Assembly (NCBI RefSeq): GCF_001411555.2
Contig: NC_049903.1
Location: 33,600,145 to 33,664,144 of the forward strand
DNA length: 64,000 bases
Reading direction: 5' to 3'
From: Juglans regia
Lineage: Eukaryota; Streptophyta; Magnoliopsida; Fagales; Juglandaceae
The translations under genes and the position numbers were made by a program. This document shows positions 35,423 to 46,870 of this stretch, one piece after another; within the stretch, counting starts at the first letter, position 1, and every line of letters begins with the position of its first letter. The notes beneath the pieces are model-generated. The model had not been told where the DNA came from. It saw only the letters and a program-made list of their open reading frames with translations, and did no database searches.

Positions 35423-35773
35423 TGTTAGCACACCTGAATATTCTGCACCCTTGCACATCATATCACAGCACTCATTCACTGCCAGTACACCATAACAGAA
35501 TGTACAACGAAATGCTCAACATAATTGCTCATAATAAAAAGGCAAAAACTGTGTGATGCCACATCAGGATTCTAAGGAAAAGGACTATGGAAACATCTAG
35601 AATGTATTTGTAAATCTGATTTGAATTACTGACGTCTCTATAAATAGTGTACAACATGATGTGCTAAATATAAAAGGAAATATTCTCTGTAATACTCATT
35701 CTGAAATGGTAAACGCTCATTGAGGCATTTCAACAAATGATTTGTTTTCATAGTGCTATATGATTTCTCTTTA
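35423..35773 (+). repeat. 3' LTR of the Copia element
   Basis: 351 bp, same length and termini as the 5' LTR. Directly preceded by a short purine tract 'gcgaggggt', a weak polypurine tract. Followed by the TSD AAATA. Confidence 0.9.
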
Positions 35774-35901
35774 AAATACAATAAACAATTTAATGTTTTC
35801 AAATCCTAAAATAATAATAATATTAAAAAATAATATTTTAATAATATTTTATTTAACTTTAACTCTCATCTTATCTCAAAATACTATCCAAACTGCGCCT
35901 A
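35774..35901. repeat. Right half of the MITE split by the Copia element
   Basis: Continues from the TSD with 'caataaacaatttaatg' and the family core 'aataatattttatttaac', and ends 'tactatccaaactgcgcct'. Together with 30741-30816 it forms one ordinary-sized family member. Confidence 0.65.
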
Positions 35902-38900
35902 AGTATGCTTCCAAGCATTTTTAAATATTTCATTTTTTGGGTTTGATACTATCGAAATGAGTCCCTAGGAATTTTCGAACCATTTTTTGGGCCAATTGTA
36001 TTATGCTCCATCTACCCCAAAAACCCTGTGGATTTCGGATGATTGTGTTCTTGACTCCTTGGTGGTGCCACTAAAGTCAATACATAGAGCTTTAAAAATA
36101 AATAAATAAAAGAGTTTTACTATTCATCGTTCTCACACATTATACATCACATTCATTTTTATTTTTTTTTGGTTTGATTCTTCTTAAATTAATTAAAAAT
36201 TTCTACTTTCATCTATATACCACATATTTGGTAAGGAAAAAAATAAGAACATAATGTGTTATGTGTAATGTGAGGATTACGTATAAAATTTTTCAAATAA
36301 AATTAAGAATCCAGACAACTAGCTAGAGACACGCCGGCCGAAAAAGGATGACTTGATCTCAATGCAGCCTGGGTACTTACGTTGTAGTCGTTTTATATTT
36401 CTACGATCGGATCATTTTTGTCATTACATCGCATATATTGGAAAGTCTCTGTATGTTTTAAGTATAAATCTATTTATAATAATTTTTAATATCATATTCT
36501 CAATATTTTTTTATATGATATTAAATGATAGTACACAAATAAAATATAATAAATAATCTCTAATAATTTAATATCACGTAATAAGATAATTAGAAAATAA
36601 TGGCAAAAGAAGTTATGAGTAATATTATTTCGTTGCACAATTATTTACATATCCTTGTGGCTTCGAGCGCAAGTCCTTCACTGGCCTTGGCAAAGGATGC
36701 ATGAAAATATACTTGTTTGAAAATTTGCAAGAGCACTCTTAATGACTTTTGTATTATATAAAAAATGTAAATTATTTTAAGAATTGCTCTAAAAGTGAGT
36801 TCTATCCGATTATGTAAAAGGAATTGTAAAATACAATTAGCTACAATAACCCACTACATGTAGCGGGTACTTTTCATCCTGTAATTTTTTTTTTATTATT
36901 GATATTTCATTTACTCCCTCATTTTCTTTTACTTTGATTTTTATCATGTAAGCAAATTCATTTTATTGTTCATCATTTAAAATACGTATATTTCATTTTC
37001 TTCTAAAAAATATCTTGAAAATATTTTTGAACCAATATTTTCATATTTTGATTTTATTTTGATTTTCATTTGGCTTATATATTTTTGTTTTACATGTATA
37101 TGACTGAATTATTTTACATTGTATATAAAAATAAATTACAAATATAAAAAATATATGGATATTTTAAATTTATCGGTAGAAATGAAATATTTAAAAAGAA
37201 TAAAAAAATACTTAAATGATTTAAAGAAAAAGTAGATAAGCTGATAGATAACATATAGTAAAAGTCAGTATATAAAATAAAAAAAGTGAGTTTTGGTGAT
37301 GTATTTTAAAGGATATGATAAATAATCTATTGAGAGTGTTCTTATATGGGTATACTAGAAAAGAGAAAAACTGATAGGTAAACATGTCGAAAAGAGCTGA
37401 TGCAGATGTAAACGTCTTACATTTAGTAAGCCATGGAGCCCTACGTATGCGCACACACATATACTTGGTGTTTGCTACAAGGATGGTGCTAGTAGGTCAC
37501 CCAGCGTATACCGCTAGTACAAATTTGTAGTTTTTTTTAATCATTTTTGAATTAGTTGTTTAACATCTTTAACCATTCAGAAAAAATTAAAAAAATATAC
37601 AATTTTATTAATAATCACTTTCTTAACCATTGAGTAAAAAAAAATTAAAATTAAAAAATTATAATACTCGATTGATAATTTTGAGCAGTAACATTGAAGG
37701 GGCTAAGTGGCAGTTTCATTTTCCTTACTTCAATAAATTATTGAGGTATAGGATCTACGGATGATTTATTATACTACAATCAAATGATGTTTTACCATCC
37801 AATAATGTTGCTTCTTAGAACCACTCCTTAATTGTAGACTTGCTGCAAGCTGGTTACAGGCACATAAATTCGGGTTCACAATATGAAGTTCAAAAGGAGG
37901 TAGATCTCTCTGATCCCTATCTCTGTCTCTGTCTGTCTCCAATCTCCTGCACCCTAAACTTCCCAAACTTAATTTGTTGCATATAGATGGCTAGACAACA
38001 AGAAACATCACTTGTAAATGCGTCACTTGACAAGTTGGATACGGACTTGAGGCCATTAAAGTAAGAGAAGATGAGTGTGTTCCATTATCTTAAAAAACAA
38101 TCACTTTTACATCCTAGGAGAGATGAAGTTTAAAAATATATAATGGAAGGAAATAAAAGATAAAATAGCAACCACACACACACACACACACATAGTAACA
38201 AGTAATTAGAGACATAAGAAAAAAATGACTCACAATTAGAGAAATAAACTCCAATGTATAGAGAAATGATTCAAAGTAAGAGTAATGAATTACAACGTCA
38301 GAGAAATGACTAGAAGTACTGAAAGAAATGAAGTACAACATATTACATATTTTTAGACAGATTATGATGAACAATCACAAACAATAATGATGGTCATGAA
38401 AACTTCAAATGCTCAAAGCTAAAAGTTCAATTACATGTAGGATATACATTTGAACACACAACTGTTACGTTTGATGTATTTAATTAAGTTCTATCAAAAT
38501 CACATTAATGTTTAAATATTTATTACGTTTGGATGTAGATGGCGGACGTTAGAATATTGTTGTTGTTGTTTAGATGATTTAGATGTTTGAACAGTATAAC
38601 ACCAACGTGTGAATGCAATATTATATGTTTGGACGCATGTAGTTGACATCAGAATGTTACTGCTATATATTTACATTTGAACGTTGCCAACAAATTATTC
38701 AATTGCAAGTTTAATTACGTTTGAATGGATATGATTACATTCGAATGGATTGTGTCACATATTCAATCGCTAATTTTGTGCATTTGAGTGTAATGAATTT
38801 CTTGTTCAAATTATAAGTTTATCCCCATGCAATATTAATCGGATGAGTTGCCTATGGTGTTTTCGGAATCTTCCTCACTAAAGCCATTGTTTTATTCTTC

Positions 38901-39750
38901 TTCTTGGTCGTGTCGTCATTCTCCTATTTGAAATTGTCAACACTTTCATTTACACCACATCACTGAAAATTTATGCATCAAGATGTCCAAGTAGAACATC
39001 TATGTATAAGAGGATTAGCTTGTATGCACCAAAATTGACATATTAATTTTAAATATGGACATTTTCTGGGTAGGCATTTGTAGTCGAACAATCATCTTCC
39101 ACGTTACTAAATTCCTCACCGCCATTGAAGCATCGATCATAAATATTCTAAAGGGAAAACTTTTATACTGCTCACCAAGTTACTTGCTCAGTATCTTTAT
39201 TAGTCTCTTGCATTAGCTAGGTTAACCAAATAGTAGACTTGAATTGCTTAACAATCAAATACAAATGAATCATCTTCATACCACTTACAATAAATGTAGA
39301 AATAATGTAGGTACAAATTTAAGTTGTGCAAGTCTTGCATAGGCCCTTTGTAAAAAATTGGGTTTCACTAAGAAAAGTAGTTTTTTTTATATATACTTTA
39401 CTATGGTAGGGTCCACTATTTTACAAAGGGACTGTGCAGGACTTGGATATTTGAGACTTGTACAAATCATTATTTTTTAAATTAATATGTAATATACTTG
39501 CGATGTATTTTGACCACCACTCCACTATTCCGAATCTTTTGATTACGTTCACTATTAATTTCTTGAGGTAAACTTCAAAATATTGTTCTTCATCTATGAT
39601 TTTGTCATATTGAATCATACCTTTTGATATACCATGTTTTAAAAGATTATTCAGTTTAGTGGCGAAGATATGATGTGATTTGAATATTGATTCAGAAATC
39701 TTATTGCTTCAATATCATAATATTTTCACACACATGTACAATGATTTGTA
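35902..39750. other. AT-rich spacer with MITEs and an (AC)n microsatellite
   Basis: About 36112-36296: MITE with inverted ends 'gttttactattcatcgttctcacac' (left) and 'gtgaggattacgtataaaattt' (right). About 37483-37706: MITE beginning 'gctagtaggtcacccagcg', with a relative at 44879. 38168-38192: (AC)n. 38200-38370: degenerate 'agagaaatga' repeats. No gene with a recognisable domain was found. Confidence 0.45.
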
Positions 39751-41816
39751 TGGAAATAAATACAAATTTACAAAATTTATTCTAGGAACGAATGCTAGAA
39801 TTAAGGTTGTAATCTTCTAGTTATTATAGAGTCAATGACTTTGTGATTTTGTAGCTGTTACAACCAAGATTTGTGCCTAACAATAAGCTTGCATGATCTT
39901 CTGCTTGATTTAACGAGTCTTCCTTTATACGCCCCCGCAAGATGGAGCTGACATCGTCTTGAGTGTTTACATGATGAACATTAAGAATGCCACGTTAGGC
40001 CATACCACGAACAAAATGTAAATTGATTTGAATATGTTTATTCCAAGAAGGCTACACTGGATTGAAACTGAGGTGTGTTGCACCCAGATTATCACACAAT
40101 AATTTTGGTGAAGCTAATAGTGGGACCCCAAGTTCTTTGTATAGTGATAGTTGCCATAATGTTTCAGAATGTGCATTTGCAAGGACTCTATATTATGCTT
40201 CAGTGGATAATCATGATACAACCCATTGTTTTTTGGAACTCCAAGAGATGTGATTTGATCCAAGAAAGCTTATGTATGCTGAGGTGGACGAACGATTATC
40301 AAAATTGCCTGCCCAATCAACGTCTGCGTATGTCGTGAGATCAAAAGTGGAGCTCTTTCTAATGTGGATTCCATGGAAAATAGTTTGCTTCAAGTACCGA
40401 ATGAGTCGCTTTGTAGCTGCCCAATGTGTAATTGTGGGTTTACGCATAAACTATGAGAGTTTATTCACTGGAAAAGAAATATCTGAACGGGTGAGAGAAA
40501 AAAATTGAATACCACCAATGACCTTCCGAAACTCGGTAATGTCAACAGATGATGTGTCATCAACCAACTTGAGTGCTGTGCTTGTGGACAACAGAATAGA
40601 AACATCTTTAGTACTAGTCAAGTTGATTTTAGATAGGAGGTCCCGAATATATTTGTGTTGGGATAAAAAGAAAGACCTGAGGTAGTTGAAATAACCTCCA
40701 TACCCAATAAATATTTAAGCTGCCCCATGTCCTTTATAGAAAACCGAACTCCAAGTTTTTCAATGATATCAAACACAAAATTAATATCATTTTCAATGAT
40801 AACTAGATCATCCACATATGTCAAGAAATATCATGCATATAACAAAATTTTGATGATATATAAACAAAAAGGAGTTGGCTTTTGAATTTTGAAAACCAAG
40901 ACCCATTATTGCCATTTTGAGAGCCGAATACTGGGCTCTAGGAGCCTGTTTGAGGCCATAAATGGCCTTGCTTAACCTACAAACATGGTTAGGTTTGGAG
41001 ATATCTTTGATCTCGGGGGTTGAACCATGTAAACAGTCGCAGTTAACACACCATGCAAAAATGCATTGTTGACATCAAGCTGTCTCAAAGGTCACCCCAG
41101 CATCACAACAATTGTCAAGACAATTCTAATAGTAGCAGGCTTCACAATAGGGCTAAATGTTTCCTTGTAGTCCAATCCTGGATGTTGATTGTAACCTTTG
41201 GCAACAAGCCTAGCTTTGAAATAATTAACGGACCCATTAGCTTTTATTTTAACACGAAATACCCATTTGCAACCCACTGGTTTACAGTCTTTATGTGGGA
41301 AAACCAGTTCTCATGTACCGTGGTGCATGAGCGCAGTAAATTCATTTGACATGGCCTTTCTCTAGTGAGGTTCACGGAGTACTTGGCCTACACAACTTGG
41401 TTCAATGGTAGGTGGAATTGGATGTTTGGTTACATAATTGAGTTATTTGGGCTTGTGAATATTGTTCATTGACCGAGTGGTCATTGAGTGAATTCGGTAG
41501 GCTATTGCGCATGTGTGTCTATGTTTACAGAAATAGAATCAACATGCAAATTAGTGTCGTGTGTGTATGTGAGGAGGAGGCCTTACCATCGTGCGATTGA
41601 GGTGGGTTACAACTTGGAGTAATTTGCAATAGGTTTTTTATGGGAATAAATACAAATTTACAGAATCTATTTTGGGAAAGAATGGTAGAATTAAGGCTGT
41701 AATCTTCTAGTTGTTACAGATCAATCAATGTGATTTTGTAGCTGTTACAACCAAGATTTGTGCCTAACAATCAACTTGCATGATCTTCCGCTTGATTTAA
41801 GGAGTCTTCCTTTATA
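39751..41816 (-). mobile_element. Internally deleted Copia remnant with two LTR-like direct repeats
   Basis: Direct repeats at 39751-39929 and 41641-41816 are highly similar ('aataaatacaaatttaca', 'gctgttacaaccaagattt', 'gcctaacaat.a.cttgcatg'). On the minus strand the left one is preceded by 'ctccatcttgcgggggcg', a classical Copia polypurine tract. Only about 1.7 kb lies between them. It holds the C-terminal half of pol; gag, protease and integrase are missing. No TSD could be matched. Confidence 0.78.
40211..41290 (-). pseudogene. Copia pol fragment (reverse transcriptase to RNase H), broken
   Basis: Read on the minus strand from about 41280: [34 protein letters not shown], then [11 protein letters not shown] near 41070, the YVDD motif (TYVDDLVII) near 40815, FSIKDMGQLKYLLGMEV, and the RNase H stretch TYADVDWAG and SSKKQWVVS at about 40215-40330. 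Frameshifts separate the three open segments. This is a different Copia lineage from the element at 30817, judging by sequence, LTR and polypurine tract. Confidence 0.85.
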
Positions 41817-42199
41817 AGATATTGCTAGTATAAAATCCTGTTGTTTCCCTCAAGCAAAGATATATTATATGTTGAGAAATTCTATTTGCAGTCCCCATTT
41901 GGGGACTGTATGTGCAAGCCCTTCATTAAATTGAATAAAGTATCATTTTGATAAGGATATTATTGTAATTTTGAAAAAATTTAAAGACAAAATTAACTAG
42001 ACTTGCAATGCAGTCCCCAAATGAGAACTATACGTAGCATTGCTCATATATGTTTAGTGATATGAATATTTCATTGATGAAATTCAAAAGAGAAAGAAGA
42101 CTTCTAAATACTCAAAAATATCTATAAAACCCCATAATTAAAGAAGTTTCACGACATATATGAGAAGAAAACCATTGTGTTGCCTTCAACCTCTAGTTT
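41817..42199. other. Spacer downstream of the PP2C gene
   Basis: AT-rich. It contains a pair of inverted segments, 'gcagtccccatttggggact' at about 41890 and 'gcagtccccaaatgagaact' at about 42011, suggesting a small MITE of about 160 bp. It probably also includes the PP2C 3' UTR. Confidence 0.4.
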
Positions 42200-44168
42200 T
42201 CAAAATGATATTGATACTTTTTGACATCTCATAAAGCAGGCAAACCTAGGAATCTTCGATGGTGACTTTTTTGATCTATTTTCTCCTTCAACAACACTCA
42301 ATTCTTTCTTTGAACGTATTACAGTAAGCTTACTAATTGCAGATTCATTATCATTTTCGCAAGTAATGGTCCCAAAACTATCAAGCTGTGAGCAGTTTAC
42401 ATCACTGGGACTCATTTCAGTTGAGCACGTAGTAGGCTGGTTTTTGAGGAATAAGCATATGGCTGTACAGTCATCAACCTTGGAACCCGGATATTTACTC
42501 TTCCAAGCTCTAACAGCATGATGTACTAACAAATTGGCAGCTGTGGATCGCCTCTTTGCAGAAGTAAGTATTCTTATAACTTCATTGTTTGTTAACACAT
42601 CCCATATCTGCAAAAAGAAATTAAACCAATGGCATATTGGATAGAGAAGTACTTACGCATTTGGATTGTGCCATATAAATTCTTACCCCATCGGTTGCTA
42701 GAACCACAAGCTCATCATTGTTTGTGAGCTTCCTATAAGAAACTTCAGGAATCGATATAAGACCACAGTTTTTCAGGCAGAAATCTCCAAAGGCCCTTGA
42801 CATCGCAAGACCAGGGCAATCTTCATCAGGCATCCACATTCTATAAACATCAGGTTCACCATCTACTGCGAAAACTCTACCTTGGCAATTCTTGATTCTT
42901 TCAGCTTCACCTAATTAGTAGTTGACATAAAAAATAAAAGAGAGATCAATGTATCAGTTAATTCGAGTTTGTTGATCATGGTTTAAGGAGAGGATGGGGA
43001 GGATAGGGGGGGAGAAACTAAAAACGAAAAAAAAAAAGACCTACTTGAAATATCTGGTTTCATGTCGACTGTGAGCTGAATGGGAAGAAGTTGATCATTG
43101 TCTCCTCTAGTGTAAAGAACGGCACGAGAGTCTCCTAAGTTGGCGATTATCAAATGATGACCCTAAAAATTGGAAACTGAATTATATGTATACAAATCAA
43201 AGAACTATTGATCACCAGATCGAGAAGATGTAAACAAGAAAATGCTTTAATTTGTGTCTAAAAAAATACCTGTTTAACTACAATAACAGCTGTGCTACCA
43301 CTGCAAAAGGTATCTGTAGAGGAATCTTGACTAAGTTCTTGATCGGTTTCCTTGAAAGATTTAACAAAACTGGCCTCTATTGAGGCGAGAGATAGATGGT
43401 GACTATTATGATGATTGTAATGAATATCTTTCATGGTTTCCCTACTAGTAATGTTGTTATCATTGTCATCATCATCATCTTCGTCGTCATTAGCAACGTC
43501 ATCGGCATCAACAACATCTCCAAATTTTGAGTGATTAAGCTGTAAGTATTTAAGTGATGCAGATAGCTTCAAGGGTAAATTGTCACGTACATGGCGTGAA
43601 ATTTTATGGCCGTGGGGACCGTGACCGTCAAACACACCACAAAACAACGTTTCTTTCTCACCAATGAAATCCTGAAGTTCAAGGTTTTGAAATTCATATA
43701 ATAATATTTGAGTTTTGGTTATAATTAACACTACTAATCATATATTAGATGAGGAATAATAGAAATTCGTGTTGATGAACAAGGTGGCATTGCATGCATC
43801 AATGATCAATCACAACAAGAAAAATACCATTTGTGATGGATTATTTGCGACAAAAATACTCATTTTGACAAAAAAAATCATTTTCGTAGAAAATAACTGG
43901 TTACAAATAAACAATTTTCTTGTAGTGAATGCTTGATTATAGATGCAACAATAATAATTATCTTGCAAGGCATGCAAGCTATATTTTTTTTAGGAAAACA
44001 ATTGGGGATTAGATCATAAGATCATCCATCACCATGACATGATTGAATTAAAATCCTAAACATTGGTTCATGATCTACATTTGAAAAGCGAATTCACGCA
44101 AACATGTTCTATAAATTAAAACGTAGATAAAATAATAATGATGAATATATATATATATATATATGTAG

Positions 44169-44203
<35 letters not shown>

Positions 44204-44451
44204 TACGCTGGCTAGCTAGCTACCTCCCAAACTGTCATGGAGTCTTGATTGATTCCTTTTCTTCCTTGTTGGCTGTACATTGATGTAAACCTAGAAGGTC
44301 CTTCCAACCTTATGCGCGCCCCAATATCTCCATGTTGTGCATGAGCCTGATCTTCAACATGAAGCTTGTCTCCCTTCTCATCCACGTGATGATGATCTTC
44401 CATATTGGACCTTCCATACCTGCCAGCCTTAATGCTACAACCGGCTCCCAT
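42200..44451 (-). CDS. Protein phosphatase 2C, plant clade-E type (complete, 5 exons, 459 aa)
   Basis: Minus-strand exons 44451-44224, 43671-43270, 43162-43045, 42910-42687 and 42607-42200 join in frame to 1380 nt, with GT..AG introns. The protein starts MGAGCS, a likely N-myristoylation (G2) and palmitoylation (C5) signal, so membrane attachment is expected. Metal-binding and catalytic PP2C motifs are intact: GINQDS (about residue 70), GVFDGHG (88-94), SGSTAV, ANLGDSRAVL, PGLAMSRAFGDF and VLATDGIWDVL. RMWMPDEDCPGLAMSRAFGDF is typical of the plant group that includes the EGR phosphatases. Such enzymes remove phosphate from Ser/Thr using Mn/Mg. Odd feature: a strongly acidic low-complexity insert at residues about 128-149 (15 Asp and 1 Glu), followed by a His/Asn-rich patch. 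The exact orthologue is uncertain. Confidence 0.92.
44144..44199. repeat. (AT)n microsatellite in PP2C intron 1
   Basis: Two AT runs (about 44144-44164 and 44170-44199) separated by 'gtagc'. The second ends about 25 bases inside the intron from the exon 1 donor, close enough to affect splicing if it expands. Confidence 0.85.
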
Positions 44452-44635
44452 ACGTCTATATTTATATATATGGAACCCAGCAATTTAAACAAATTATCAC
44501 CAAAACTCAACTAATACAGAATAAATTATAAAAAAAACAAGCCAAAAAATGAAGGAAGAAATTTCTTAGAGATCCATTGAATATTGGACGACGAAGAGCA
44601 AAGGAAGGAAGTTCTAAGTTGATGAGCGTCATACG

Positions 44636-44644
44636 TATATATAG
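44636..44644 (-). promoter_or_regulatory. Putative TATA box of the PP2C gene
   Basis: CTATATATA on the minus strand, 185 bases upstream of the ATG. It would place transcription start near 44608 and give a leader of about 155 nt. The leader holds one 3-codon upstream ORF. Confidence 0.45.
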
Positions 44645-46077
44645 GGATTACAAAAACAGAATTTGTATATAGAAGGACAAGGTTTGTTGCAGAAAATAAC
44701 CAATCAAAATTTAAATGTAGTAATTGGGATATATATAAATATATATATATATATATGTATATATATCATAATAGACAATTGCGATTTAAGAGTGAAAAAC
44801 GGCGCTGACAGTCGTTTTATGATTCAATTGTTTTTTCTTTAGATATTTTAAGGATTAAAAAGTAGGGGTGATATCCGCATGGGACTCCACGTTCTAATGG
44901 ACAGCGCTAGTGGGCCGCCCAGTTATTACCGCTGGGCATACCGCTAGTCTTTTTTTTTCCTTTCATTTTTTTTCAACAATTTTTTAATATCCTTAATCGT
45001 TAAAATAAAAAAAAAAAAAACACAATTTCACAGCTAATAATTAATTTCTTAATCATTAAATAAAAAACTAAAAAAAATTGAACTGTAATTTTGGGCGACA
45101 ACTTTGAGGAGCTCCACTAGCAATATTTTCCCGTTCTTATATATAATGTCATGGGTTTGCTGAGAAATTAACCAATCAAAATTTAAATGTAGTTAATTAA
45201 ATCATACTCATGCAGGCATGTCACAGCTCACAATTGTGTCAATATATACATACATTAGGTGTCAATATATACAACCAAAAAAAAAAAGAATAAAAGAAAC
45301 TGAAAACGTCTAAATTAAATAAATATTTATAAAAAATTAAATTAAAAAATTAAAAAAATCTAAATGGACAAGAAGATGAAGAATAAATAAATACCTGATC
45401 AATGATATAATTTAATGATTAATTCATTGTACGTTTAGGCTTAAACAATTAATGATTTTTTTTTTCTAAATTAACTGGTATTACATGTATTTCAATTTAT
45501 TAAAGTAATTGAAAGTAGAATAATTTCTAAAAACGAAGGAAAGTAGAATAAAAAAAAAAACTTTGATATGGAAAAAGAGAGTATATACAAGTGTAAACTT
45601 GAGATGTGAGCTGGTAATTGACAAGTTACAACAGGGATAGGGAGATGTGAGCTTGCAATTGCATAAAAGTAAGCCTCAACTACAACTAGTCGTCTTATTT
45701 GCATAAACCTCATTTCGGGTACCAGCCCGGTTTATTCCCCGGGCCGCATTACGTACTTGCAGGGTCCATATCCACGTGAACAATCTTAATGCTACTATTT
45801 TACTTATTATACTTTTCATTACTTTTGGTCAAATGGTTGTGTAGTCGGAAACTTTTTTAAGTGAAACGGATGAATTTTAAGATTAAGGTAGTGTTCGTAT
45901 AGTGAGATAAGATGAGATAGTTTTAAAAGAAAGTTGAATAAAATATTGTTAGAATATTTTTTTAATATTATTATTGTTTTGAGATTTGAAAAAATTGAAT
46001 TACTTATAGTATTTTATGTGGAAATTTGTAAAAATTATAATGATGAGATGAAATGAAATGAGTTCAGATTGTTTTAG

Positions 46078-46257
46078 TATCCAAACCACTTTACAAGTGT
46101 AAACTTGATATGAAATGAGATGGGTTGAGATGGTTTTAGTATCCAAACCACTTTATAAGTGTAAATTTGAGATGAAATGAAATGGGTTGAGATGATTTTA
46201 ATATCCAAATCACTTTACAAGTGTAAATTTGAGATGAAATGAGATGGGTTGAGGTGT
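46078..46257 (+). repeat. 62-bp tandem repeat (about 3 copies) grown from a MITE end
   Basis: 'ccaaaccact' occurs at 46081, 'ccaaacca' at 46143 and 'ccaaatca' at 46205, a constant 62-base spacing. Each unit carries 'tttacaagtgtaaa' and 'gaaatgagatgggttgag'. The first unit overlaps the right terminus of the MITE at 45886-46092. Confidence 0.75.
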
Positions 46258-46870
46258 GGATTTAGTTCTACTTTTTTTTATAAATACAGATTAACATCAT
46301 TTTCCTCTTCAATCCACGCGCGCCAGTCAACCATTTAAAATAATATATTATTTAATATATAAGTTTAATCATATTTGAGTTTCAAGTTTTATTTATAAGC
46401 TGCCTTTCATTTCATATAATTATACAAAAGTTATGTATTTATCATTACTCAAACTCTTTTTTATCTCTTTACGACATTTAGACTACCTTAGGAATTACCG
46501 TTAACACAATCTACACTTCTAAGTCATTAAAAGATCTATATGTACGCGTACTTGGTGGGAAATTGAAGCATTCAACAAGCTGGAAATCCCCTATGAATAC
46601 TGATCAGATTCTACATCACATATGAGGTTGTATTCCATACTCATGTTTGCAAGCGAAGCCATCACCCAGGTCCTTAGTATGGAAAGGAACCAGCTTTGTG
46701 CTACAATGTTGCATCCCTAGCAAAAACCTATTCTTATAGCCGTTTCCTACATATAATTAAGATAAAGATGAATTTTGACAACCCAGAATTTTCCTGCAAT
46801 CAAGTTCCGAATGCACAGCTAGGAATCTAAACTGAATTGTTGCATGGTTTCTAAATGTGAAAAATCAAAG

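Larger units (their letters stand above)
30817..35773 (+). mobile_element. Full-length, decayed Ty1/Copia retrotransposon
   Basis: Two LTRs of exactly 351 bp (30817-31167 and 35423-35773) are flanked by the 5-bp TSD AAATA (30812-30816, 35774-35778). The LTRs begin TGTTAGCACACC and end TTTCTCTTTA rather than in the usual CA. A primer-binding-like 'tggtatctagagcc' starts at 31168, resembling the initiator-Met tRNA type TGGTATCAGAGC. Domain order gag-PR-IN-RT-RH identifies Copia. My hand alignment finds about 33 differences in 351 LTR positions (about 9%), so the insertion is old. Confidence 0.92.
44452..46870. other. PP2C upstream region and repeats
   Basis: Contains the PP2C leader and promoter (44452-44650). 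A MITE at about 44879-45129 has the same 'gctagtgggccgcccag' end type as 37483. A GATGAGATG-family MITE lies at about 45886-46092. A patch at 45700-45790 has the near palindrome 'cccggtttattccccggg'. 46550-46860 is less AT-rich but has no recognisable coding content. Confidence 0.45.
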
